DNA from: Prevotellaceae bacterium
GTDB taxonomy: Bacteria; Bacteroidota; Bacteroidia; Bacteroidales; UBA932
Assembly: GCA_031285695.1 (NCBI GenBank)
Contig: JAITVR010000029.1
Span: 1-6,456 of the forward strand
Direction: 5' to 3'
Length of the DNA: 6,456 bases
This document shows positions 1 to 5,831 of this stretch, in pieces. Under the pieces are notes generated by a model, which saw only the letters and a list, made by a program, of their open reading frames with translations, was not told where the DNA came from and did no database searches. Each line of letters starts with the position of its first letter. Position 1 is the first letter of the stretch. The translations under genes and the position numbers were made by a program.

Positions 1-1
1 C

Positions 2-1024
2 ACGCAGCCCAACGCCGAAACCCTTCGACAGGCTCAGGGTGACAACCCACAGCTTATGCAGGCGGGTACAGCCCCCTTTAGGGGGTTGGGGGTAGCCGAA
101 ATTACCATTGTAGGCAATACGGTAATGCACCACATTTTTTGCGGGCTTGACCTTGCGCCGCTGGCCACCTTTCCATTACTTACACAGCACAACGAGGCGG
201 TAATTTTTTCGCCCGAGCAGCTGGCTTGGGATTTACCGCAGGAGGTCAAAATTTGCTTTGCGCCCAACCTCGGCAGCTTTGTGGGCAGCGATATTTTGGC
301 GGGAATACTGGCGGCGCGCATGCACCAAAAACAGGCGTACAGCGTGCTGGTGGACTTGGGCACCAACGGCGAAATTGCTGTGGGTAATTGCGAAAAAATG
401 CTGTGCACCTCCACCTCGGCCGGGCCGGCGTTTGAGGGCGCGGTCATTTCGCAGGGCATGAGGGCTTCGACCGGCGCCATTGCCTCGCTTGAGCGCAATA
501 GTGAGGGCGAGCTGCAGGCGCAGGTAATTGGCAACACCGCCGCGCGCGGCATTTGCGGCAGCGGCTTGATTGATGCCATGGCCACGCTGGTAAGCTCGGG
601 CGATATTGAGCCCTCGGGCAGCCTTAGCGGCGAGCGCGAAGCGCTGCCGCTTACCTCCAACGTAGCCCTTACGCAGCGCGATGTGCGCGAGCTGCAGCTG
701 GCCAAAGCCGCCATTGCCACCGGCGTGGCGCTGCTCATGAAGCAGCTGGGCATTTCGGCCAAGGAGGTGGACAGCGTTTACATTGCCGGCGGATTTGGCA
801 GCTACATCAACACGCTCAACGCGGTAAAAATTGGGCTGCTGGAGTTTGACGAAGGCAAAATAGTGAAGCTGGGCAACAGCGCGCTCATAGGCGCAAAGAT
901 GCTGCTGTTTGACCAAAAAGGCGCGGCCGAAAAAATTGCAAAAATCACCTCGCACCTTTCGCTCGAAACCGACCCCGAGTTTCAGGATTTGTTTTGCGAA
1001 AAGCTGGAATTTACGACCCAATAG
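2..1024 (+). CDS. ASKHA/DUF4445 corrinoid-activator-like ATPase (RACo-type), 5' end outside window
   Basis: This is the C-terminal ASKHA ATPase part of a RACo-like protein. In this family an N-terminal [2Fe-2S] domain passes an electron to the cobalt of a corrinoid protein, and ATP hydrolysis drives the reactivation of Co(II) to Co(I). The reading frame is open from base 2 and the first in-window ATG is at 56. Counting that Met as residue 1, the family signatures are GNTVMHH (20-26), DLGTNGE phosphate loop (100-106), SAGPAFEGA (121-129), GICGSGLIDA (165-174), TQRDVRELQLAKAAI (about 206-220) and YIAGGFGSYIN (242-252). The ferredoxin domain is not visible and would lie upstream if present. The residues just before the conserved GNT strand come from two intergenic-type repeats (23-45 and 72-92) read in frame, where the family normally has a linker helix. 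An alternative is that the gene is truncated and starts at 56. The methyltransferase at 2492 is a plausible pathway partner. Family assignment is firm; the corrinoid role is inferred. Confidence 0.85.
   Translation, partial: TQPNAETLRQAQGDNPQLMQAGTAPFRGLGVAEITIVGNTVMHHIFCGLDLAPLATFPLLTQHNEAVIFSPEQLAWDLPQEVKICFAPNLGSFVGSDILAGILAARMHQKQAYSVLVDLGTNGEIAVGNCEKMLCTSTSAGPAFEGAVISQGMRASTGAIASLERNSEGELQAQVIGNTAARGICGSGLIDAMATLVSSGDIEPSGSLSGEREALPLTSNVALTQRDVRELQLAKAAIATGVALLMKQLGISAKEVDSVYIAGGFGSYINTLNAVKIGLLEFDEGKIVKLGNSALIGAKMLLFDQKGAAEKIAKITSHLSLETDPEFQDLFCEKLEFTTQ
23..45 (+). repeat. Interspersed CTTCGACAGGCTCAGG-type repeat inside the coding frame
   Basis: The bases beginning CTTCGACAGGCTCAGG and ending GTGACAA match a short repeat I know from many bacterial genomes, including Bacteroidota, where it is usually intergenic. 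Here it is read in frame as LRQAQGD in the upstream part of the ASKHA gene. A diverged relative lies at 5788-5810. The match to the wider repeat family is from memory. Confidence 0.6.
72..92 (+). repeat. CCCCC-TTTA-GGGGG hairpin repeat inside the coding frame
   Basis: A 5-base-arm hairpin (72-76 and 81-85, loop TTTA) is followed by TTGGGGG. It resembles a G/C-run repeat common between Bacteroidota genes. It is translated as part of the linker (APFRGLG) just before the conserved EITIVGNT strand of the ASKHA protein. It lies 26 bases after the other repeat remnant. Confidence 0.5.
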
Positions 1025-1055
1025 CGCGCTGCTAAAAAATATGATTATTCGCAGC

Positions 1056-1255
1056 CGTACCCCGCAGGGGTAAAATTTGCATAACCGTAGGTGCTAACCT
1101 ACGGTGTAAGTAGAGTACCCCTGCATTGCGCGCGGAGCAAGCCCCTCCCCAGCACCAAGCTGCTGCTCCGCGCGCAGTAAGCGGCGGCGGCCATAAACCG
1201 TAGGTTACGCTTCGCTTTACCTACGGTTATGAAAATGCAGCCCCTGCGGGGCTGT
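1056..1255. repeat. Composite four-hairpin repeat element, copy A
   Basis: This palindrome-rich element of about 200 bases begins 31 bases after the stop of the ASKHA gene. In order it contains: the near-palindrome CCCCGCAGGGG (1060-1070); ACCGTAGGT/ACCTACGGT (1084-1092 and 1097-1105, loop of 4); a 13-base-arm hairpin TGCGCGCGGAGCA/TGCTCCGCGCGCA (1127-1139 and 1164-1176, loop of 24); a second pair AACCGTAGGT/ACCTACGGTT around a GCTTCGCT loop (1196-1205 and 1219-1228); and CAGCCCC/GGGGCTG (1238-1254). The outer blocks CCCCGCAGGGG and CCCCTGCGGGG are exact reverse complements, so the ends act like terminal inverted repeats. Copy B at 3583-3776 has the same order. No coding capacity is seen. It could be a REP/BIME- or MITE-like element, a structured RNA or a transcription attenuator. 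Confidence 0.8.
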
Positions 1256-1289
1256 AGCTTTTAGGTAAGGCAGCGAAAAACAGGCCGCA

Positions 1290-1620
1290 CCCCTGCCGGG
1301 TAGGCAAGAAAAAGTGAAAGTTGACCTTTGCCACAGTTAGGGCAAGCAAGAAAAAAGAGTAGCTGGCCTCGGCTAAGCCTTAGCAGGTAAGAAAAAGAAA
1401 AAGCACAGCCCTGCTAAGGCTTAGCAAGCAAGAAAGTGAAAAAAATCAGCCTTGCTAAAGCTTAGCCAACGAGAAATTGAAAAAGTTGGCCTTTGCTAAG
1501 GCTTAGCCAGCGAGAAATTGAAAAAGTTTGACCTTGCTAAGGCTTAGCGAGCAAGAAAATGAAAAAAAACTGCCCTGCTAAGGCTTAGCAAGCAAGAAAA
1601 AAATATACCTTTGCTAAACT
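1290..1620. repeat. 41-base tandem array with palindromic core
   Basis: Six 13-base palindromic cores start at 1372, 1413, 1454, 1495, 1536 and 1577, an exact 41-base period. The consensus core is GCTAAGGCTTAGC. The copy at 1372 has C for G at the centre and the one at 1454 has one change. After each core comes a conserved spacer of the form nAGCrAGAAAnTGAAAAA and then a short GCCTT-like run. Two decayed units precede the good ones in phase (about 1290 and 1331), and a partial one (TGCTAA, near 1612) ends the array. Because the spacers are conserved this is a tandem repeat, not a CRISPR. The period is not a multiple of three and no reading frame crosses it. The array ends about 16 bases before the DUF6261-like start and overlaps its promoter, so a row of protein-binding sites is my preferred reading; a transcribed repeat RNA is the alternative. 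Confidence 0.9.
1606..1613 (+). promoter_or_regulatory. Bacteroidota -7 box for the DUF6261-like gene
   Basis: TACCTTTG fits the Bacteroidota -7 consensus TAnnTTTG exactly and lies 23 bases before the ATG at 1637. Its CTTTG part also belongs to the last, partial unit of the 41-base array. The last complete palindrome (1577-1589) covers roughly where the -33 element would be, and no good TTTG -33 box is seen there. A protein bound to that palindrome could therefore block or assist the polymerase. Confidence 0.5.
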
Positions 1621-1636
1621 AATAAAAAAGCACGCT

Positions 1637-2413
1637 ATGAAAATTATAAAATTTGTATTCCCCGAGCTTTGGAACAGCGAGTACCCCCTGGTGGTAAACC
1701 AGCTAATAGCTATTGTGGGCAGCGCCAACCCCGGCAGCCTGCACCTGCAGGGCAGCTACGACCGCCTGGCCGCCTTTGGCCCACGGCTGGCGCAAATAGA
1801 GGTGCAGGAGCAGGCCGACCGCAACAGTGCGCTGCTAAGCGAGCTCGACCAGCAGCGCGACAGCCTCTTTTCGATTATCAAAAGCGTAGCAAAAGCCTTT
1901 GCCGGCTCGCCCAACCTGCGCCACGAGGCCGAGCAGGTGCAGGCGCTTATAAAAAAGCACGGAGACGATATTCCCGACACCAACTACACCGCCGAAACCA
2001 AGCGCCTGTACGACCTAATAGCCGATGCCGAGCAGCAGCCGGGGCTGATGGCCGCCGTTGAAGCCCTGCAGCTGCGCCCCAGCTTTGAGCAAATGAGGGC
2101 GGCCAACGAAGAGTTCGACCGGCAGTTTATGCAGCGCAACGCCGAGCAGGCCGCTGCCGAAAAGGTAAACGTGCGCGGCATTCGCAACGAGTGCGACAAG
2201 GCCGTGAGCGCCCTGTGGACAGCCATTGAGTTTTGCATGGCCGAGCACGGCGAAGCAGCCTACACGCCGCTGGTAAGCGCCATCAACACCCTCAACAGCT
2301 ACTACAAGCAGCAGCTGGCCGCCCGCGCCACCCGCCGCAAAGCTGCCGCCGATAAAAAGGTAAAGGAAGCGCTAAACAACGAGGCGCCCATAGCCCTGCC
2401 CAAGGCAGAGTAA
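1637..2413 (+). CDS. DUF6261-like protein of unknown function
   Basis: This 258-residue, mostly alpha-helical protein has no signal peptide or membrane segment and is probably cytoplasmic. Its layout resembles the DUF6261 family of Bacteroidota as I remember it: an N-terminal LWNSEYPLVVNQL segment, a central LDQQRD motif (70-75) followed by a helix, a region around RGIRNECDKAVSALW (180-194), and INTLNSYYKQQLAARATRRKAA near the C-terminus (216-237). The length fits that family. The tail is basic and then ends in a short acidic/proline stretch. No catalytic motif is recognisable. The family has no established function known to me. The ATG at 1637 is preceded by an A-rich leader with no clear Shine-Dalgarno, which is normal for this phylum, and by an exact -7 box. 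The 41-base palindrome array lies directly upstream and is probably its control region, making it a candidate partner. The gene interrupts the interval between the corrinoid activator and the methyltransferase. Confidence 0.75.
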   Translation: MKIIKFVFPELWNSEYPLVVNQLIAIVGSANPGSLHLQGSYDRLAAFGPRLAQIEVQEQADRNSALLSELDQQRDSLFSIIKSVAKAFAGSPNLRHEAEQVQALIKKHGDDIPDTNYTAETKRLYDLIADAEQQPGLMAAVEALQLRPSFEQMRAANEEFDRQFMQRNAEQAAAEKVNVRGIRNECDKAVSALWTAIEFCMAEHGEAAYTPLVSAINTLNSYYKQQLAARATRRKAAADKKVKEALNNEAPIALPKAE

Positions 2414-2471
2414 AATCTGAAATTTGAAATCAGAACCGAGCGAAGCGAGCTCATGAGAGCCTTAGCTCGAA
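2414..2471. repeat. Short intergenic repeat/hairpin region
   Basis: The gap after the DUF6261-like gene holds a CTGAAATTTGAAATCAG imperfect palindrome (2417-2433) and overlapping CGAGC/GCTCG inverted repeats. The best is CGAGCT (2446-2451) with AGCTCG (2464-2469), loop of 12, and an outer CGAGC copy at 2437-2441. There is no T-run behind the hairpin, so it is not a typical intrinsic terminator. The piece AGCCTTAGC (2458-2466) also matches one half of the array core upstream of this gene. Confidence 0.4.
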
Positions 2472-2479
2472 TAAATTTG
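2472..2479 (+). promoter_or_regulatory. Possible -7 box for the methyltransferase gene
   Basis: TAAATTTG matches TAnnTTTG and lies 12 bases before the ATG at 2492, which would give a very short leader. No convincing -33 TTTG is seen about 20 bases upstream, where the CGAGCT hairpin lies instead. The call is weak because the motif is short and A/T-rich. Confidence 0.3.
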
Positions 2480-2491
2480 GAATTATAGCAC

Positions 2492-3541
2492 ATGCAATCC
2501 ATCAACAAGCTACCCGTAGAAATTGTGTTTTCGCCCTCATGGTGGTACAAGCACACCGGCATTACCTTCGATAAAGATTTTTTCTTCAATCCCCGCAAGC
2601 GCGTAGAAAGCGAGCGGCGCATGGAGCTGGAGCTCTACAACCGCTTTGGCAAGTACGGCCTGGGCGCCGAGCACAGCAAGGACGTGCCGCAGCTGGGCGC
2701 GGTGCACTTGGCATCGGGCTACCTGCTGTCCGAAATGCTGGGCTGCGAGGTAATTTACAGCGAGAGCGCGCCGCCGCAGGTGGTGTGCGCCAACCAAGCG
2801 GAGCTGAGCGTGGACACGGAAAAGGCGTTCTCTTCTTCCATTTTTAAGGAAGTTGAAAAGTTGGCTGACGCGCTAAAAGCGCAGTACGGCTACCTGCGGG
2901 GCGACATCAACTGGAGCGGCGTGCTGAACCTTGCGCTCGACCTGCGCGGCGAAAGCATTTTTATGGACATGATGATGGAGCCCGAAAAGGTAAAGCAATA
3001 CTTCGGGCAGCTGGCCGAAGTGTGCGAAAAATTTACGCGCTACGTAGAAGCGCTCACCGGCAGCACCTCCATTTCGGTAAACCGCAACGTGATTAACCTT
3101 GCCAAGCCGGTGCTGCTGCACTCGGAGTGCTCGCACACCATGATTTCGGAGGAAATGTACGAGGAGTTTTTGCTGCCCATTGATGCAAAGTGGAGCGCGG
3201 AGCACGCAGCCTTCGGCATTCACCACTGCGGCAAAGACCCGCACCGCTTTGCAGCAGCGTACGCCAAGCTGCCGCACTTGGCCTTCCTCGATTTGGGTTG
3301 GGGCGGCGATGTGAAATTATTGCGCGAGCATTTACCAAATACCTTCTTGAACATTCGCCTTGACCCTGTAACCATTGGCAGCCAAAGCCTGAGCGAGATT
3401 GAAAACTCCATTGTAAAGCTTGTAGGCGAAAGCAACGACCCCATGCAAACCGGCGTGTGCTGCATCAACATGGACGATAAGGTGAGCGATGAAAAGGTAA
3501 TCGCCATTTTTGAAACAGCGACGAGAGTGGTTAACGGTTAG
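2492..3541 (+). CDS. URO-D/MtaA-type corrinoid-dependent methyltransferase
   Basis: This 349-residue protein belongs to the uroporphyrinogen-decarboxylase superfamily, in the branch resembling MtaA/CmuA methyltransferases rather than haem-pathway HemE. Members form a TIM barrel that moves methyl groups between a corrinoid protein and a thiol or other acceptor. The N-terminus (IVFSPSWWYKHTGITFDKDFF, 11-31, in part) is typical of an anaerobe subgroup of unknown substrate. The zinc-type ligands HxC...C are visible as His244-His245-Cys246-Gly and Cys323-Cys324 in TGVCCINMD, matching the catalytic Zn site of MtaA-like enzymes. Length is normal and the frame is intact. No corrinoid-binding protein gene is in the window, so the partner must lie elsewhere. 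The ASKHA activator 1.5 kb upstream suggests a shared corrinoid pathway, although the DUF6261-like gene lies between. The substrate cannot be read from the sequence. Superfamily assignment is strong; methyltransferase activity is inferred from the zinc motif and context. Confidence 0.85.
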   Translation: MQSINKLPVEIVFSPSWWYKHTGITFDKDFFFNPRKRVESERRMELELYNRFGKYGLGAEHSKDVPQLGAVHLASGYLLSEMLGCEVIYSESAPPQVVCANQAELSVDTEKAFSSSIFKEVEKLADALKAQYGYLRGDINWSGVLNLALDLRGESIFMDMMMEPEKVKQYFGQLAEVCEKFTRYVEALTGSTSISVNRNVINLAKPVLLHSECSHTMISEEMYEEFLLPIDAKWSAEHAAFGIHHCGKDPHRFAAAYAKLPHLAFLDLGWGGDVKLLREHLPNTFLNIRLDPVTIGSQSLSEIENSIVKLVGESNDPMQTGVCCINMDDKVSDEKVIAIFETATRVVNG

Positions 3542-3582
3542 TGCTTAGTGAAAGATTTTGTACGTTAGCCTTGTGCGTGGAA

Positions 3583-3776
3583 GTCCCGAAAGGGGACGAT
3601 ATTTTTATTAACCGTAGGTGTTAACCTACGGTATAAAGAAGTTTTCTGCATTGCGCGCGGAGCAGGAACTTCCCCAGAAATAAGTTTGTGCTCCGCGCGC
3701 AATAGACGGAGGCGTTTACGTCCGTAGGTTTCGCTTCGCTACACCTACGGTTAATAAAATTCAGCCCCTGCGGGGC
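3583..3776. repeat. Composite four-hairpin repeat element, copy B
   Basis: This is a second copy of the element at 1056-1255, starting 41 bases after the methyltransferase stop. It contains GTCCC/GGGAC (3583-3597), ACCGTAGGT/ACCTACGGT (3611-3619 and 3624-3632), a 14-base-arm hairpin TTGCGCGCGGAGCA/TGCTCCGCGCGCAA (3651-3664 and 3689-3702, loop of 24), CCGTAGGT/ACCTACGG around GCTTCGCT (3722-3729 and 3743-3750), and GCCCC-TGC-GGGGC (3764-3776). Order, spacing and stems match copy A, while the long loop has diverged, which points to conservation of structure. The left-end block differs from that of copy A. Confidence 0.8.
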
Positions 3777-3803
3777 AAAAAAGATAATAAAAACTATTTT
3801 ACT

Positions 3804-4220
3804 ATGAAAAAAATGAAAACCCTGCTCGCTGCTGCGGTGCTGTGCGCAAGCCTGTCAGCAATGGCGGAAATGCCCAAAGCGGCAGTAGCAACCGAGCGCA
3901 ACGATGGCTGGGTGCTGGTAGATTTTGGCAAGGAATGTGTAGGCTTGGTAACGCTGCACGGCTTGAAGGGCAAGGGCAGCGTGGCGGTGTACTACGCCGC
4001 CTCACGCGAGGCCGCGCTGGATACGGCCGCGAATAAAACGCACGAAAAATTCATCATCAACCACTCCATGCCTGCGGATTGGGAAATGAAAAATAGGCAG
4101 CCGCTGCGCTACGCCTACGTGGTGTATCCTGCCGCAAGCAACATCACGTTGGACGCGGTAAGCATGACACCCGAGTACTTGCCCTCGCAGCAGCAAAAAG
4201 ATGTAACAGTTAAGAAATAA
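3804..4220 (+). CDS. Secreted orphan N-terminal domain of an alpha-L-rhamnosidase-like (GH78-type) protein
   Basis: This 138-residue protein starts with a signal peptide (basic MKKMK, hydrophobic LLAAAVLCASLSA, likely cleavage after AMA at 22). The rest resembles the N-terminal beta-sandwich of GH78-type alpha-L-rhamnosidase-like proteins: GWVLVDFGKECVG (35-47), GKGSVAVYYAASREAALD (about 56-73), LRYAYV (about 101-106) and an EYLP segment near residue 124. In full-length relatives this is followed by a bridging region and the (alpha/alpha)6 catalytic barrel. Here the frame stops after a lysine-rich tail, and the next 108 bases before the transporter gene show no remnant of a barrel in any frame. 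It is therefore a truncated gene or a stand-alone binding domain, and it should lack hydrolase activity. The start at 3804 is chosen because it gives a complete signal peptide. Exported to the periplasm or outer surface if expressed. Confidence 0.7.
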   Translation: MKKMKTLLAAAVLCASLSAMAEMPKAAVATERNDGWVLVDFGKECVGLVTLHGLKGKGSVAVYYAASREAALDTAANKTHEKFIINHSMPADWEMKNRQPLRYAYVVYPAASNITLDAVSMTPEYLPSQQQKDVTVKK

Positions 4221-4328
4221 GGGAGAAAAGAAAAAGAGGAAAACAGAAAAAAAGAACGCACGTCACGCGAAATATTCTATTTTTCTATTTTACTGTTTTG
4301 CTAAAAAACAATTCAACATTTTCAACAT
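4221..4328. other. Purine-rich spacer before the transporter gene
   Basis: The first 35 or so bases are almost pure purine (G/A, with one C at 4244) and are followed by a T-rich stretch (4279-4300) and then TTCAACAT repeated twice directly before the start codon. No clean TAnnTTTG box or hairpin was found. The transporter promoter may be one of the A/T-rich near-matches here. Confidence 0.4.
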
Positions 4329-5750
4329 ATGGAAACTAAAAAAGGAAGCCTAAAAAGCACCATTGTGGTGTCGCTCACCAACTACCTTGATGCCGGCGCC
4401 ATTGTGGCAGGCGCAAGCGGGCTCACGCTTTGGCAAAACTACCTTGGGCTGAGCAGCGGAAACCTCGGCTGGCTCAACGCCATTGGCGCCAACTGCTTCG
4501 GCGCTGCTATCGGCGCCATCATCGGCGGTTTTTTGGCGGACAAGTACGGGCGCAAAACCATTTACACCTACAACATGCTGGTGTATATGCTGGGCATTGC
4601 CTGCATTATGCTTGCCGCAAGCTTCCCCATGCTGCTGCTCGGCTTTTTGATTACGGGTATCTCGGTGGGCGTGGGCGTTCCCGCCTCGTGGACGTACATT
4701 TCCGAAAATTCGGAGGTAGGAAATCGCGGGCGCAATATGGGCATTTCGCAGTTTGCGTGGGGCGTTGGTCCGTTCATCATTTTAATGCTCGGAATGCTGT
4801 TTGCGCCCGGAAAAGATGGCGCATCGGCAGGCGTTCTGTTTGGTTTTGTTGAAAAAGTTGCGGCACTATTTTTGGGCGGCAATGCAAGCGTGGAGGCGGT
4901 GAGCGTATTCAGCAGCCGCATTATTTTTGGCTCGCTCTTCATTGTAGCGTTTGTGGCGTGGCTGCTACAGCGCAGGCTCAACGAATCGAAGGATTGGGAA
5001 GCGGCACAGCAGCTCGACATGCGACAAGCGACTAATCGATATGCGAACCAAGACGAATCGCAGGTCGCAAATCGCAAATTAAAATCGCCGAGCGTTTTTG
5101 CCTCATTCGGCTCGCTCTTTACAAATAAAGTCAACGTGCGCACCATGCTTTTCCTTGCCGGCATTTACATCACGTGGAATTTTGTGGCCAGCGTAATGGG
5201 ATTTTTTCAGCCGCACATTTACGAAAACGCCGGCGGCATTTCCAACGGGCAGGCCAACATGCTGCTTGCCATACAGTGGTTAGTCATTATTGCGGTAACG
5301 TACTTCGGCTTTGCCCTGCTGGTGGATAAGGTAAACCAGCGCTGGTTGTACTTTGCCGGCACCACTATTGGTATAGGAGCGTGGCTTATTCTCATTTTTG
5401 TAGGCATCAAAAACCTCTCGGCGCTGTGGACATTTACGCTGCTGTGGGGCGTTCACGCCGGCATGAGCGTGCAGGCCTTTTACGCGCTGTGGGCATCGGA
5501 GCTGTTCCCTGCAAAATACCGCGCAGCAGCGCAGGGCATCATGTTTTTTGTTGTACGCGGCGCCTCGGCCATTTGGGGATTGGTGTTTGTCAACATTTAC
5601 GGCGAGCACGGCCAGGGCTTTGGCGTGGCGGCATACATGATGATTACCCTGCTGCTCATTGCCCTCATTGTAGGCACGATTTGGACACCCAAAACCCGCG
5701 GCAAAACGCTTGCGCAAATAACGCAGGAGAGGTACGGAGATGAGGTATAG
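4329..5750 (+). CDS. MFS transporter, sugar-porter-like
   Basis: This 473-residue inner-membrane protein has about 12 hydrophobic segments in two halves. The MFS motif A lies between TM2 and TM3 as GGFLADKYGRKT (66-77). ELFPAKYRAAAQG (391-403) in the second half matches the ELFP-R signature of sugar and related solute porters, and the C-terminal PKTRGKTL (454-461) is the typical end of this subgroup. It probably exchanges or takes up a sugar or small organic solute with protons; the substrate is not deducible. The central cytoplasmic loop between TM6 and TM7 contains a low-complexity stretch (about 231-254) encoded by a degenerate repeat tract. The truncated rhamnosidase-like gene upstream and the GH2 gene downstream support a role in carbohydrate use. 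A strong terminator 81 bases after the stop separates it from the GH2 gene. Confidence 0.9.
   Translation: METKKGSLKSTIVVSLTNYLDAGAIVAGASGLTLWQNYLGLSSGNLGWLNAIGANCFGAAIGAIIGGFLADKYGRKTIYTYNMLVYMLGIACIMLAASFPMLLLGFLITGISVGVGVPASWTYISENSEVGNRGRNMGISQFAWGVGPFIILMLGMLFAPGKDGASAGVLFGFVEKVAALFLGGNASVEAVSVFSSRIIFGSLFIVAFVAWLLQRRLNESKDWEAAQQLDMRQATNRYANQDESQVANRKLKSPSVFASFGSLFTNKVNVRTMLFLAGIYITWNFVASVMGFFQPHIYENAGGISNGQANMLLAIQWLVIIAVTYFGFALLVDKVNQRWLYFAGTTIGIGAWLILIFVGIKNLSALWTFTLLWGVHAGMSVQAFYALWASELFPAKYRAAAQGIMFFVVRGASAIWGLVFVNIYGEHGQGFGVAAYMMITLLLIALIVGTIWTPKTRGKTLAQITQERYGDEV
5019..5088. repeat. Degenerate TCGCAAA/GCGAC repeat tract inside the transporter gene
   Basis: About 70 bases are made of imperfect 7-9-base units such as GCGACAA, GCGACTA, GCGAACC, TCGCAGG, TCGCAAA and TCGCAAA. 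On the opposite strand it reads as a series of TTTGCGA/CTGCGA words, a type of low-complexity repeat I associate with intergenic DNA in Bacteroidota. It is translated in frame as residues 231-254 of the MFS protein, in the cytoplasmic loop, and looks unlike the flanking codons. Confidence 0.55.
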
Positions 5751-5756
5751 CTTGTT

Positions 5757-5810
5757 TGTCACTGCGAGGCAAACCCCACCCAACATGCTTCGACAGACTC
5801 TCAGCATAAC
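5757..5810. repeat. Remnants of interspersed intergenic repeats
   Basis: GTCACTGCGAGG (from 5758) resembles the common GTCATTGCGAGG-type repeat, and CTTCGACAGACTCTCAGC (from 5788) is a diverged relative of the repeat at 23-45. Both lie just after the transporter stop. Family matches are from memory. Confidence 0.45.
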
Positions 5811-5831
5811 AAGCAGGGACACCTAAGGCGC

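Noticed and set aside
34..1021. Long minus-strand open frames opposite the ASKHA gene (34-762 and 233-1021)
   Set aside because: They are shadows of the GC-rich codons of a clearly conserved + strand ATPase, and their translations are low-complexity with no known motifs.
1290..1620. CRISPR array
   Set aside because: The segments between the 13-base palindromes are conserved, not unique, and no cas gene is near; it is a tandem repeat.
1290..1620. Row of intrinsic terminators
   Set aside because: The stems are short and A-rich rather than T-rich sequence follows on the + strand; on the minus strand the T-rich part precedes the stem.
2873..3338. Minus-strand ORFs inside the methyltransferase gene
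   Set aside because: They are composition-driven shadows of the intact URO-D-family frame.
2492..3541. HemE, the haem-pathway uroporphyrinogen decarboxylase
   Set aside because: The HxC...C zinc motif and the SPSWWYKHTGI start fit the methyltransferase branch, and there are no haem genes nearby.
4568..5164. Minus-strand ORF of 198 residues inside the transporter gene
   Set aside because: It mirrors the transporter codons and has no domain signature, while the + strand frame has clear MFS motifs.
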